In this document: piece by piece, positions 19,401 to 25,283 of the stretch
How positions within the stretch are numbered: position 1 is the first letter of the stretch
Layout: each line of letters opens with the position of its first letter
DNA from: a virus
Length of the DNA: 40,003 nucleotides
Direction: 5' to 3' (one strand)
Virus record (IMG/VR): IMGVR_UViG_3300040960_002256
Coordinates: 1-40,003 of that record
Notes under the pieces: model-generated
Database searches by the model: none
Told to the model about the DNA's origin: nothing
Seen by the model: the letters and a program-made list of their open reading frames with translations, nothing else
Program-made: the position numbers and the translations under genes

Positions 19401-19425
19401 ATTTTGTGCTTACTTTATCAGCCAT
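7495..19425 (-). CDS. Giant 3976-residue baseplate/tail structural protein
   Basis: This single uninterrupted frame is nearly 12 kb. It follows gp6 by 5 bases, with GGGAG before the ATG, in the place where T4 has the wedge genes gp7-gp10. The N-terminus (KVSTKLPEFLQTAKLKNFFD) is of a kind seen in large phage baseplate proteins. Residues about 650-775 form a cupredoxin-like module (H697, C762, H765, M768). Residues about 1300-1320 hold the HPWEMLGFSIKPTWWDS motif, which I know from very large marine phage structural proteins. Residues 1618-1660 and 3622-3675 look like CBM5/12-type carbohydrate-binding modules. Residues about 2195-2610 contain GGSGY-type glycine-rich repeats. The C-terminus has several W-D-S/T units. 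It is probably a multi-domain wedge or adhesion scaffold. Exact equivalence to gp7 or gp10 is not shown. Confidence 0.75.
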   Translation of the reverse strand: MADKVSTKLPEFLQTAKLKNFFDGTVEQVFSKAQNEKVTEWIGRKYGTYYNPFKDNYKIEKNNSRQNYQLETTAVLKDPANLQTIDTVFFTEALDYITHENGKTNNQNRLFGQNYYSYGPPIDYDKFLNYENYYWYPSLDSGVPTVVVAGKTEQFIVAANQTTFTLSYPIGAHDTVQVNSVATVDYQTTGLTLDFSSSSIVLNAGDNISVTYKIDPDDIVGLKNYTSPNGIAFTSGLLIEFSSASLTNSNYQDKKYFIEGIKSKNGIFFVETSSETELFLDEKFLPWDPSNTQGTSSTTEGWDSTRYDTVPAIENPDYITIARGSKDKNPWSRTNGWVHKDVITAYKDFQEEVTVFHPWDSVTSVISGWDDGYWDSTTEFQAGVFQLDVNRKGKRPILEFEKDIRLFDYGEDHVYTVDVLAVSDTVDSINGQANYRVDDIDLLNGMKILFVNTNFQTTLTEWSGDSYPWDHDIDLDGTSDVGWDITGADFDVSSSIWEVSGVGSSILLTKVSGITVQDYSKVTVKLGLANAGKEYYWTGYAWDLAQQKQGLNQAPLFALYDSSSKALDDLVQYPNSSFAGNKIFGYKVGTGAVDDVLGFSPHYSLYNSISNYEFENFLNSETALTGFKYYKQYDYKNILNDTVELDVAVNPAFTVSGNRFYINNVKQQTVIFQKNNTYRFILDDSSFSNNGYTQTYHPFLFSSVNDGTHNSGSTYSTGIKYYLDDVEVTELVFKSNSFNSAKTRYLEIIPTASTPDTLYYYCHNHAGMGGKINIIDNQYTTIADKTETNYYNEWRAVEDKSNQKLIQEFETDEYSIKNNFDLDVVIANDNSVEVYVDNQLKILNTDYEIRLGKYIKFTNDLENHKHLLIKFHTNDVDTVLSRAYYEIPKNLSNNASNNDVTSYSYSNLLNHFSSGIQNQNDIVGLALGNNSYRDTEKNVSLCEHILQHNAPLLKFMTHVNNDDLDIAKAIKFSQSEYVRFKNKFLKTLEKVNRDNDINSWSGKQIVDEALKIINVNKKSTDNWAYSMMLSYGETGSRTTYPITASNKTWTQSFGSTLSFVQNATLSQQLVGAPGLEIDITYNPLTDKDKKSLYVYKNDVLLLMNVDYVIDNADGTKIVFIGPGKPIIGDTVYVDYFETKQPVWIPATPAKLGIAQSYVPQTIIDSNYSSGTQRFTQGHDGSLTLKYNDYRDTALIELEKRIYNGIETKFIDPDYVPSMAYQTVIGNYFNKKDYSYEEYVQAIRNRAYDWGIQNLVEMRVNSTYDSSDWKTWNYSSVTNISDDPTPGHWRGIYKKFYGTHRPDSHPWEMLGFSIKPTWWDSTYSWVNVDKRKTLLNDIEKGIIRLGKRANFVDNTYTDKNNPYRHDNFSNYVPVDLQGNIKSPKDIGLITTEPTSIEAKKDWKLGDISPAELAFMINSSYNFAFTKTLLVLKPAEFCEAMFDTLNVSTAEANPKQIYSSNSSKRTNNNVYVHRELTNTNEVVIGYGYNHYVSERLLNETKDISTLYGGRIRNVQPQLGIKQASYIDFDSLKVQSEAYSPDSLTSSIFLPETNVVSFVHQGQGLGKKAYSGVIVEKTLTGYKVHGYDAGANYFTTTVSDKNGSSAPVSVGGKPVDTPPFSTGTTLSVGQYIKFEGQVYKTTKAHTTSSNFDPNNFQSVAQIPMEGGAAVTYYRNVVRNKLQNFEYGTEFDSIQDLFDFLINWGRYLEDQGWIFDTQNNRIRETYNWLYSAKEFLFWSLGDWEAGSIITLSPLANEVSFEPTSGIVANVEDQIGDSYAILDRGGFPIETANTTVIRDGRKISITVDDNTPIYFVKLFTREIEHVTIFDNVTSFGDVIYDPILALRQPRLKQTVLRTTDWLGKLEANGHLITNTGIVSNFDTSAKDIQTYLDVDTTTNNEDLNKAGLHTIGYQSRDHLDNLEIIDENQVRFYQGFIKQKGSQNAIDRLLRSDKVLDNQDISIYEYYAIKLADFGGSAINQSIEVNLGHEEIKTNPQIIQFLPKKDNVVTTDIDTDNIITIDVDDNTRWVKKPHGDQTKENLFASRSEQFEMPTAGYVHYNDVNGQAFTKTDLQNYYSNNYSSITINNGHLVWVAKDTNNDWNVYRYTPIAQQIENVTSTEPFTVTLSEATKLLTDHGDSVELVLPKPASATSSITTTYGNKILTLNLADQSVSKTFDFANIGGSGADIVVDEVFDKVAEMVILVGGSGYSVGDTVTVSGAGGSSAIGNVTTIDSNGAITNIDVVSGGSNFYAEPGDIRILTGDNDSAGLNAVVRLRGTVTNKNIEPSFGTGHTLSNLTLGSQLTANTITTTPTIVNTGQNYQVGDTIQLASPNGNLTITLGSVASTFNEVNSISATGGVDHLVGENIVIGSWAPANTLGVDYHLIGIIASVGVSGDIVTFTDASTNPAIGANIKNTLTTDTISVVSSDYQSLSTGNGTATISIATSKSGQIGSVNITATKIGNQSVSTLNNLFPDTVGGTVIDSTAGTDAVLTFTESVQAKFEINGIDSANNKISIVDLNSTTSTVNDCYSISGVDLIVNTITVTNPATYGDATFGGIKNLKINSGGSGYQSPSFIVSGDNPAQANLIVSGGVITGAYVTAPGSGYRKQFRGETDIEIAIKDTVLFTDIDLSSGENVIPFSDPLLKSNSISNVVITVNEAFDSSTTSTIQLGHRPAGSSSTTPYTNIFTNQSLSANSTVTTFDSNITDRSNVELAINLSSTNVTTGNVTVTVNYKKALYNISELDGSATTVTANDLSGGNYSLYTWKDVRLASRNNGVDQSNVGANLSATVNDFVSNVCSDITFVEGDKIFLDNGGDNSWYTMTMTANATVRTAYDTLASNSNVSANITISSDYWIINSDVDYDAPTPDQTLFNNTLRKQSTQINSKLVDRSRVYNDYDGINEIDLDVFDPVKNIYPGVAIQEISYIRNTDPAIVTNTSSTANTANDLYVWGNNQVGQLWWDTSTIRYIEYENFDTEYRLKNWGSLFPGSTVDLYEWVKSTSTPDNWELDGTVKSTTEYVTETVTDKQGIATTVYYFWVKNRTVTPEKEFRLLPALSVGRLLKNPTSQGLSWFAPVSASSILVSNVARFISTDNSVLRLNYKIKDNDNPIHKQWILLKENDPNELVPDTVWNKFTDSLSGIDAIGNAVPDTNLHENIRYGNSIRPRQSWFKNNSEARRVFRYKTNEILANINLDIEYPNWDSTVTTSNLYDKIDYFIPGYDNTIIINRVVDTASDIDTSVLKKNEVIKVNIDNNSKWAIYIYGDRESILAGNIAVASTTDLNTAGTGTTDYNSPSTGTTIGYTSAGTQSYHSANATIQLDDQGIDPATYELVRIANQTSTVALNTDFYNSTTGATEIRQLMNVLYNTVLAGSYKQSLSELLFECINYIFTEQTNIDWIIKTSYFDVLQNDNSLQQRVSYRPDTFQFVESYVNEVKPYHGKLLNFLSKKSTAIEEANVDMDEQSITLKTDLVFDRITKSIEILSSGTQAEQLEALKTRTSLTTVPDSSAIERVAKYYFGEQLTSLITSNADSVDAYLKQVNNIIAPFKDLELNGTPFTIDELGNTVGIDKHRYDNDIGWDSDVVQTIYRSLFQSKNGWVAGTNYTTTVTTNASGQITSNSYVRYNDLSHFSAWNVANTYAVGDLVLHNSQLYRCNVNHKNLSSETVLQNSRWDLVEDYVYFAQNDHVASSSFATDYDAGNWSLVTVQFDGAGFVRPQHEDYPEEMVPAKVKETLSLTVITYEQTSPDYADIDQDGNTTETHGYGDQYAFNIFYGQDGRTTYMRLPKAAETTLSAEINSNSNTITVANASVLWDDIDITDPDDSSIVIGTVNKIAGGTVNVNNPSRIWVGSELIEFTGISGNTLTGIRRGVLGTPIQDHANSTVVRSASSQHIIPDALSSARWSAHDPAGTELIDKTVQATWDATSWDSAGSFWDVATLDPTDQAIFIRAGGISNFNLYNTTYVEPGYTTPQSGLTGYFSEE

Positions 19426-19430
19426 TAAAA

Positions 19431-22400
19431 TTAACTCCCGCTACCTACACCGGTGTAAGATGGATTTAAGCTGTTGCCGGTTAATCCGGTAATTATTTCA
19501 ACATCATTAACAGAAGCAGTTGAAAAGAATAATTCATTTAGTTCTGCTCTTACTTGAAATAAGTTACCAAATTTTGATTCGCTATCTCTTGGCACAATGA
19601 CCACTGACGAAATTTGTGAAGACAGCTGGTTGTGTATATACGTTGCTAGTTCAGTAAAGAAAAATGTATCACCAAAATCCCAATTACCAATTGCAAAATA
19701 ATTATTGATAGCATTTATAACACTTGTTTTAATTTGATTATCTGTAAATGTTGCACCAGGAATTTTTACAATTCTAAATGATGCTTGATTAGCCACATTT
19801 GCAGTTGAACCAAACAACAACTTAAATTTAGCTGGAGAATAAACTATTTGATCACCAATAGTTTTATATTTTTCTAATTCTAATAATGAAGATTTTAATT
19901 CAGTTGATGTTGGTTGTAAAGGTAATTCAGATAATGTTTTACCTGCTTTAAACCAGTTTTGTACATCAATATAATATGCTGTTTGTAAAATAATCATTTC
20001 AATTATGTTTGATACACTTGGATCAACACGTTGTGATCTTGGTGCTGAATGTTTGTGCTGAAAATAAAACGGTTCGTTTGTATTTGCTGTTCTTCCAATA
20101 TATGCTTTGTAAATAGTATCACCATTTACTCCATATCTTTTTGTATAAGAATTTGTAGTACCATTTGTTAATTTTGTATTGTTAAAATAAAACTGTTCAT
20201 CAGTTGTTAAAAATTCTAATCCTGTGCCTGTTAATACACTCACAACTGATACATCATGATTGATTTTGTAATAAGTGTAATTGTCATAATCGGTGTAACT
20301 GTTAAAAAATACATAGTGTGAATCATCAAGCAATCGTTCATGACCCAATGGATTATCAGGCATGCCATCATTGTCAGAATCTAAATTAGCAATTTTAACT
20401 TTTTTAGTATCAATGTATCCATCTTGTTCAACAAATTCTTCTACCAGTTCAAATGTTACAGGATTTTTTAACTGTGTAGTACTTGACGGATTAGACAGTA
20501 TTGTGTTGTCTTTGTTTATGTCCAGTATTTTAATTGTATCTTTAATTGCTTGACCTGTTTGTGTACTAATATTTTTGTATTTGTCAACATAATAAAATCT
20601 TACTTCTTCGGCACTTTCAAAAACATATTCTAAGCCTCTAATTGTGAAAACATATTTTGCACTTGCACCTGTACTTGATGCAGGCACATAAGATGCTCTT
20701 AGTAACCATGATGCATCTTGACCTAATGAATTATAGCCCCCAAATGTGTCATGGTATTGTACTGAAAAATCAGACGATGCATCAATAAAGTCTTCGTTTA
20801 TAACATACCAGTTATTTTCATTTAACGAAGGGTCTCTGAAATGATAACCAATGCCAAAGTCTAGACCTGATTCCATTTGTGCTTGTATTGATGCTTTTTC
20901 ATTCAATGACAATGCTGTCCTAAATGCTGGTAATATTGTTCTTACTTTTAAACCAGCAGTGATTGACTCATCAAGTGTGATAGAACCTGATGTTTCACTG
21001 TTAAGAATAGAACCATCGTTTGTTATACTAACAACTGTAGACCATTTAATAACAGTAGGGTTTGTATAACTGTCAACAAATTCTAATTTTGCACCTGGTC
21101 TAATAAATGCTAATTTGTCATTGCCGGAGTATGGATTGTTAAACACAGTAATCAACTGAGCTGTGTTTGGTTTGCCTGTTACTAGTATTGGTGCATTACC
21201 AATGTAAAAGAATCCGTTATTTGATGCTCCGCTAACCGGATATGGTTGCCAAGCAACTTGGTTAACTGATATTAAATCCATTTCAAATTGTTTATCAGAG
21301 TTACCTAAATTTGTGTAATTGGTTTCAACTGCTGTTTTGTAAGTGTCAAAATAAAAGTTTTTTAATTGTGATTTTTTTAATAAAGATTCTAACACATTGT
21401 CAACAATGTAAGTGTAACTAGAACTATCAGAAACTATTCCTGTAATATCTTCTGTGTCTAAATTGAAGTTTGGATTTTTATACAAGATGCCATCTTCGCC
21501 AAACACGTTTAAACTTTTTACTGTGCCTGTTGGATCGTTTGTGTCTAAATATCTTGAATGACCAATGTGCGTTCTATTGATTGTTTTAATCTTTTGAATA
21601 GTTTGCGATTGTGTTAAAGGAAAAATAGCATAATCTTCTGCATTAACCATTCTGTCTTGTGTATAGAACGCCACTGATGCATTGTTCTTAATGTTTGTAT
21701 TAGTTTCAGTGTCAGAAGAATTGTTGACTGTGTAAGTTAGTGTTAAACTTAATGTTGCCACATATTCTTGACCTGCTTTATTCAAATAAGTTACATTAAT
21801 TTCTTGATTTTGAATTCTGTTTGCTCTTAGTATTTGACCTTTGCCTGAGCTTCTTCTGTACCAAAATCTAAAGTTGCCTTTGGGTGCTGTACCAAAATTA
21901 CCATCAGCAAATAAAATTTTAACTTTGTCATTGTTTTCTGATTGCACGTTAAAAACATTTCTTTCTGCCAGAGCCAATGAATTGTAAATTGCATTTTGAC
22001 CAAATAATGAAGGAATTTTTTTCCATTTTTCTAATGGTACACCTGATGCATTAACTTTTTGTACCCAAACATCTAAATCGTTGACATTTGATTTGTTAAT
22101 AGAAACTGTTCTGTTAGGCAATGGTGTTGAAAAGAATTGATCTTCATATTCCATTTCACCTTCTTTGAAATATACAAAGAAACCAGTGTCTGTTGAACCA
22201 AACCCTTGGTTGTCATTTCTGTATATCATAGTGAACGCATCTGTTTGGTCTGGGGATCTTTCTTCTAAGTAACCATCAGTGTTGATTTGTGATTTAACAA
22301 CTTCAATTTTTGTGTTGATACCATCTACTTTTGCTGAAAAAGGTTTTACCACACTGGTATCAGTTTGAGAATTAACGTTGTAAATTTCTGTGTTGATGCC

Positions 22401-22940
22401 ACCAACAATGCCTTTTGATGACGGATTACCAAATTGGTTTGTAGAAACAAATAAAGAGTTTGCTATAGTTAACCATTGGTCGTACCAGTCAGCATTAGTT
22501 GGATCATTCCAATTGATTGTTAAATTTGACAAGTTGTTTCCGTTTGAATCTTCAATTGGTTCTGTTGTTGAAATTTTTGTAAGTTTTAAAATGCCTCTTG
22601 CAGGTACATTTCTTTTTATTCTGTAGTTGATTAGTTTTGCTAATCTTATAATTGAATCTCTTCTTTCTGCTGTGTCTAAGAAATTTTCTCTTGAGTTTAA
22701 ATCTGTTCTGAATGCAATACTTTGACCTAGGTATGCAAGTAAATCTATGATAGCAATAAATTCACTTGATTGAATATAGTCATTAAAATCTTCAGGATAG
22801 TTAACTGAAATGTAATTAAGCATAGTTGATCTGATTGAATCATAATCATATGCTGTAAAGTTTGCTTGTGAAAAACTTCTGTAAACTGTTCTCCATTCTT
22901 CTGCGGCAAATAAATTGTTTTGTCTTACTATCTGACTCAT
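19431..22940 (-). CDS. gp6: Baseplate wedge protein gp6
   Basis: This is a 1169-residue protein. The N-terminal 130 residues (SQIVRQNNLFAAEEWRTVYR, then DYIQSSEFIAIIDLLAYLGQ and FRTDLNSRENFLDTAERRDS) are a clear match to the gp6/BaseplateJ-type wedge proteins of T4-like phages, which form the ring that holds the baseplate together. The protein is much longer than T4 gp6 (660 residues), with the extra length in the beta-rich middle and C-terminal regions. The C-terminus shows the typical ending in which FRIVKIPGATFTDNQIKTSV is followed by a WDFGDTFFFTEL segment. The start overlaps the gp25 stop by one base (TAATG), so the two are translationally coupled. Confidence 0.93.
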   Translation of the reverse strand: MSQIVRQNNLFAAEEWRTVYRSFSQANFTAYDYDSIRSTMLNYISVNYPEDFNDYIQSSEFIAIIDLLAYLGQSIAFRTDLNSRENFLDTAERRDSIIRLAKLINYRIKRNVPARGILKLTKISTTEPIEDSNGNNLSNLTINWNDPTNADWYDQWLTIANSLFVSTNQFGNPSSKGIVGGINTEIYNVNSQTDTSVVKPFSAKVDGINTKIEVVKSQINTDGYLEERSPDQTDAFTMIYRNDNQGFGSTDTGFFVYFKEGEMEYEDQFFSTPLPNRTVSINKSNVNDLDVWVQKVNASGVPLEKWKKIPSLFGQNAIYNSLALAERNVFNVQSENNDKVKILFADGNFGTAPKGNFRFWYRRSSGKGQILRANRIQNQEINVTYLNKAGQEYVATLSLTLTYTVNNSSDTETNTNIKNNASVAFYTQDRMVNAEDYAIFPLTQSQTIQKIKTINRTHIGHSRYLDTNDPTGTVKSLNVFGEDGILYKNPNFNLDTEDITGIVSDSSSYTYIVDNVLESLLKKSQLKNFYFDTYKTAVETNYTNLGNSDKQFEMDLISVNQVAWQPYPVSGASNNGFFYIGNAPILVTGKPNTAQLITVFNNPYSGNDKLAFIRPGAKLEFVDSYTNPTVIKWSTVVSITNDGSILNSETSGSITLDESITAGLKVRTILPAFRTALSLNEKASIQAQMESGLDFGIGYHFRDPSLNENNWYVINEDFIDASSDFSVQYHDTFGGYNSLGQDASWLLRASYVPASSTGASAKYVFTIRGLEYVFESAEEVRFYYVDKYKNISTQTGQAIKDTIKILDINKDNTILSNPSSTTQLKNPVTFELVEEFVEQDGYIDTKKVKIANLDSDNDGMPDNPLGHERLLDDSHYVFFNSYTDYDNYTYYKINHDVSVVSVLTGTGLEFLTTDEQFYFNNTKLTNGTTNSYTKRYGVNGDTIYKAYIGRTANTNEPFYFQHKHSAPRSQRVDPSVSNIIEMIILQTAYYIDVQNWFKAGKTLSELPLQPTSTELKSSLLELEKYKTIGDQIVYSPAKFKLLFGSTANVANQASFRIVKIPGATFTDNQIKTSVINAINNYFAIGNWDFGDTFFFTELATYIHNQLSSQISSVVIVPRDSESKFGNLFQVRAELNELFFSTASVNDVEIITGLTGNSLNPSYTGVGSGS

Positions 22941-23365
22941 TATAATGTTTCTCTTTCAAATTCTAATTGCATTGTTGCTTGTTTGTTAAATGGTAAAACA
23001 TTAATGCTGATATCAACTCTAATTCCGTTACCAAATGAATCAAGATTAATATCTAATAATTCACATCTTGGATCTGTGTTTATGATTCTTGAACAATCTT
23101 CTATCAAATCTTCTTTGACACTTTCATCAAGTGGTTCGTACAGCAAGTCCCAGATAATTGAACCAAACTCTGGCTCCATTACTCTTTCACCTTTTCTTGT
23201 ATAAAAATGATTGATTAGATCTTGCTTGACCACGTCAATATCATATAGCATATTACTCTTGTTGCTAGAAAGTGTTGAAAAGCCCTTGTATATTTGGGCT
23301 GTACCTGTATTTTCACTGCTGTTTGCAGTTGAAGTGATCTGCGATGTTGAACTAGAATATACCAT
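22940..23365 (-). CDS. gp25: Baseplate wedge protein gp25
   Basis: This 141-residue protein is the size of T4 gp25 (132). The core DLINHFYTRKGERVMEPEFG, then SIIWDLLYEPLDE, is the hallmark of the gp25/GpW family, in which a short beta-helical wedge domain carries the EPEFG turn. gp25 binds gp6 and the tail sheath start. The N-terminal 30 residues are low-complexity Ser/Thr. AAGGA precedes the ATG. A late box lies 16 bases upstream (23381-23388). It is first in the minus-strand operon gp25, gp6, giant protein, fibre. Confidence 0.95.
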   Translation of the reverse strand: MVYSSSTSQITSTANSSENTGTAQIYKGFSTLSSNKSNMLYDIDVVKQDLINHFYTRKGERVMEPEFGSIIWDLLYEPLDESVKEDLIEDCSRIINTDPRCELLDINLDSFGNGIRVDISINVLPFNKQATMQLEFERETL

Positions 23366-23380
23366 GTTTTTCCTTGCAAA

Positions 23381-23388
23381 TATTTATT
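23381..23388 (-). promoter_or_regulatory. T4-like late promoter box (AATAAATA) for gp25
   Basis: AATAAATATTTGC on the minus strand lies 16 bases before the gp25 ATG. The resulting leader would be short but still contains AAGGA. This is the only candidate promoter for the 17-kb gp25-to-fibre operon that I can see. Confidence 0.55.
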
Positions 23389-23419
23389 GTTGTCTTTATA
23401 TGCTAACTTAACTATTTAC

Positions 23420-23448
23420 TTGACTTGGCATAATAAATAAGTTATTAA
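23420..23448 (+). promoter_or_regulatory. Early-type promoter with overlapping late box, for the ClpP-like gene
   Basis: TTGACT (23420-23425), a 17-base spacer and TATTAA (23443-23448) form a host-type promoter. The spacer contains AATAAATA (23432-23439), the late-box sequence, on the same strand. Either could start transcription into the ClpP-like gene at 23474. The -10 is a weak match, so the early reading is moderate. Confidence 0.5.
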
Positions 23449-23473
23449 CATATTAACATATACTATTTAACCA

Positions 23474-24034
23474 ATGAAAAAACTTGATACATTTTCAGCA
23501 GAAGACAGAGTAGAAATACTACTTCAAAATGACGATATACATTATCTCAATGGAGAAATCTGCGAAGAAAATATTTCAAAAACAATCAAATGGATTCTTG
23601 CTTGTAACATCAATAAAAAGCCAAAAAAAACTCTAAAATTATATGTCAACACAATTGGCGGTGACTTATATGAAACATTTGCATTAGTAGATGTAATGAG
23701 AAACAGTTATCATCATATATCCACTATTGGCATCGGTGCTGTAATGAGTGCTGGTATTTTGATTTTTGCTAGTGGCAAACAAGGTGAAAGATACATTGGT
23801 AAAAACACTGGTATAATGAATCATCAACATTCTGATGCAATGGAATCTAAAATGCACGATATGAGAGCACAAATGAAAGAAAATGTAAACTGTGAGCAAA
23901 GATCAATGCAAATCCTAAGAGATGCTACAGGATATCCATTAGCAGAAGTACGTAAAAAATTTAACAATCCTTCAGACCAATATTTCACAGCCAAACAAAT
24001 GGTTGACTTAAAACTAGCAGATCATATACTATAA
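23474..24034 (+). CDS. clpP: ClpP-like serine protease
   Basis: This is a 186-residue protein, close to the size of a mature ClpP subunit. The order of motifs is that of ClpP: YVNTIGGDLYETFALVDVMR near 57-76, then GIGAVMSAGILIFASG with Ser92, MNHQH with His117, and NPSDQYFTAKQMVDLKLADH with Asp168. The Ser-His spacing of 25 is identical to that of E. coli ClpP (97 and 122), and the Asp falls in the matching DRxxF-like position. It could be a self-compartmentalising peptidase, a prohead or scaffold protease, or a partner for host Clp ATPases. It has no ATPase domain or propeptide. The start lacks a good ribosome binding site. The next gene follows after 4 bases. Confidence 0.8.
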   Translation: MKKLDTFSAEDRVEILLQNDDIHYLNGEICEENISKTIKWILACNINKKPKKTLKLYVNTIGGDLYETFALVDVMRNSYHHISTIGIGAVMSAGILIFASGKQGERYIGKNTGIMNHQHSDAMESKMHDMRAQMKENVNCEQRSMQILRDATGYPLAEVRKKFNNPSDQYFTAKQMVDLKLADHIL

Positions 24035-24038
24035 ATGT

Positions 24039-24287
24039 ATGAGTGCTAATTTAAAAAACTTTGCTTCTGGCAAAAACTGGTGGTACATGGAAAAAGCCAC
24101 CGCAGACAAACTACTTGATGCAATCACAGACTATTACAATGACAAATTGTCCAAAAATGTGGATGTCTTATTTGAACCAGAAGATATAAGCCTTTACACA
24201 GCCGAAATCAAACAGGAACTTATGAAAACTGCTCCATTATTTTTTAAAAATATTGGAATAAAGTTGGAAGATTCTAAAATTGGCTAA
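24039..24287 (+). CDS. Hypothetical protein
   Basis: This 82-residue product is unrecognised. It is polar and helical: an aromatic N-terminal segment (GKNWWYMEKATADKLLDAIT) is followed by DYYNDKLSKNVDVLFEPEDI and an end rich in Lys. It has no cysteine, membrane span or clear motif. It starts 4 bases after the ClpP-like stop, so the two are probably co-transcribed and possibly coupled; an adaptor or inhibitor role is conceivable but has no direct support. The gene ends before the next promoter (24306). Confidence 0.6.
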   Translation: MSANLKNFASGKNWWYMEKATADKLLDAITDYYNDKLSKNVDVLFEPEDISLYTAEIKQELMKTAPLFFKNIGIKLEDSKIG

Positions 24288-24305
24288 AAAACTTGGATTT
24301 ATTGG

Positions 24306-24334
24306 TTGACTTTTCTTACAACCTGTAGTAATAT
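24306..24334 (+). promoter_or_regulatory. Early-type promoter
   Basis: TTGACT (24306-24311), 17 bases, TAATAT (24329-24334). Transcription would start near 24341, giving a leader of about 43 bases to the ATG at 24385, with AGGAGG at 24369-24374. Confidence 0.65.
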
Positions 24335-24384
24335 ATTATTATATGTTTAACTTACTTAAAAACCTACTAGGAGGTAAAAAGAAA

Positions 24385-24699
24385 ATGGCAAGAACTAAAC
24401 AATATGTAGTATACACAAGAGAATTTGCTAAAGGCAGAGTCTCAAACAAAGTTGGTGTGTTTATGGATGAAGCAAAAAACACACTTGATAACACTGGTTC
24501 TATTAACGGTGGTGTTATTAAATTTAAAAACCTAAAGATGTCTAGAAAAACTCCAACAACGGAACTAGTATCAAAAGGTTATGACTTCAATGTAAGAGTA
24601 ATTGGTTCTGGTAACTACGAAGTTGCTAAACAAATCAAAAACTCTGTAATTGAGTTACTTGCTGATACAGGTAAAACTGTAATCAACGCAAACGCATAA
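24385..24699 (+). CDS. Hypothetical small protein, probably well expressed
   Basis: This 104-residue protein starts MARTKQYVVYTREFAKGRVS. I chose the ATG at 24385 because a full AGGAGG lies 10 bases upstream. An earlier in-frame ATG at 24343 would add MFNLLKNLLGGKKK but sits at the predicted transcription start with no binding site. The protein is basic, with alternating strands, and contains GSINGGVIKFKNLKMSRKTP and then YDFNVRVIGSGNYEVAKQIK. The length, basic charge and lack of cysteine would fit a nucleic-acid-binding or structural protein, but I do not recognise it. It is a single-gene unit with its own strong promoter, binding site and terminator. Confidence 0.65.
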   Translation: MARTKQYVVYTREFAKGRVSNKVGVFMDEAKNTLDNTGSINGGVIKFKNLKMSRKTPTTELVSKGYDFNVRVIGSGNYEVAKQIKNSVIELLADTGKTVINANA

Positions 24700-24724
24700 T
24701 AATAACAATATTATTATAAAACTT

Positions 24725-24755
24725 AAAAGGGCGGTAAAATATCGCCCTTTTTTTT
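24725..24755 (+). terminator. Intrinsic terminator T1
   Basis: AAAAGGGCG (24725-24733) pairs with CGCCCTTTT (24743-24751), with inner GTA/TAT pairs including one G-U, and is followed by a T tract. It ends the 104-residue gene unit. It shares its core with the terminators at 25096 and 25543. Confidence 0.88.
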
Positions 24756-24881
24756 ATTTGGTAAATAATGACGAGTTAAGAGTAATAAGACAAGACGCAG
24801 TAGAATTAACAACTCCCGCCCTAATTTTAGATACAAACTTCCTCAAATATTAACAAATACTAAAACTAAAGAAAGAACAAC
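24756..24881 (+). promoter_or_regulatory. Long leader of the cold-shock gene
   Basis: The 126 bases between terminator T1 and the cold-shock ATG hold no gene. I see no convincing TTGACW promoter; a weak TTAAGA, 19 bases, TAGAAT is present. Complementary GAGTT (24773) and AACTC could form a loose stem. Cold-shock mRNAs in bacteria often have long structured leaders; that link here is only by analogy. Confidence 0.3.
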
Positions 24882-25082
24882 ATGAGTCAACAAGGAAAAG
24901 TAAAATGGTTCAATGCCACTAAAGGCTTTGGATTTATTGCGTGTGAAGATAAAGATGTTTTCGTACACATTTCAGCAGTTGAGGCCGCAGGCTTAAGACA
25001 GTTGAATGAAGGCGACGAAATTACGTTTGACACACAAGATGGACCTAAAGGTCCAAGTGCTGTGAATTTATCATTAGCGTAA
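24882..25082 (+). CDS. csp: Cold-shock domain protein (CspA family)
   Basis: This is a 66-residue OB-fold protein, the usual size for CspA. It starts SQQGKVKWFNATKGFGFIAC, which contains the RNP-1 motif KGFGFI, and continues with DKDVFVHISAV, which carries RNP-2. It binds single-stranded RNA or DNA and would act as an RNA chaperone during infection or at low temperature. A Cys at residue 20 (FIAC) is slightly unusual. The ribosome binding site is poor (AAGAAAG). It stands alone between two terminators and follows a leader of 126 bases. Phage copies of csp genes are known in several phage groups. Confidence 0.93.
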   Translation: MSQQGKVKWFNATKGFGFIACEDKDVFVHISAVEAAGLRQLNEGDEITFDTQDGPKGPSAVNLSLA

Positions 25083-25095
25083 TTAAAAATAAAAT

Positions 25096-25123
25096 AGAGG
25101 CGGTGGCAACATCGCCTTTTTTT
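25096..25123 (+). terminator. Intrinsic terminator T2
   Basis: AGGCGGTG (25098-25105) pairs with CATCGCCT (25110-25117), with one G-U pair and a GCAA loop, a GNRA tetraloop. A T tract follows directly. It ends the cold-shock unit. Confidence 0.9.
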
Positions 25124-25219
25124 ATGAAAATTTTATCAACATCAATAAAATTGCATTTAAATTAAATGATGTGTTAATTAAATTATCCACAATTTAAATA
25201 AAATTGAACAAATAAAGTC

Positions 25220-25248
25220 TTGCTTTTATCCACTTAATATGTTAGATT
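25220..25248 (+). promoter_or_regulatory. Early-type promoter
   Basis: TTGCTT (25220-25225), 17 bases, TAGATT (25243-25248). The start would fall near 25255, leaving a leader of about 30 bases with AGGAGG at 25270-25275. The stretch from 25124 to 25219 is AT-rich with no gene seen. Confidence 0.6.
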
Positions 25249-25283
25249 AAGCACAACTTTAAAACAGTTAGGAGGTCCTTATT

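Noticed and set aside
24343-24384. Upstream in-frame ATG extending the 104-residue protein by 14 residues
   Set aside because: It coincides with the predicted transcription start and has no binding site, whereas the ATG at 24385 has AGGAGG at a good distance.
25124-25219. AT-rich stretch between the cold-shock terminator and the next promoter as a replication origin
   Set aside because: It has no repeats or clear iterons beyond AT richness; ordinary spacer is the simpler reading.
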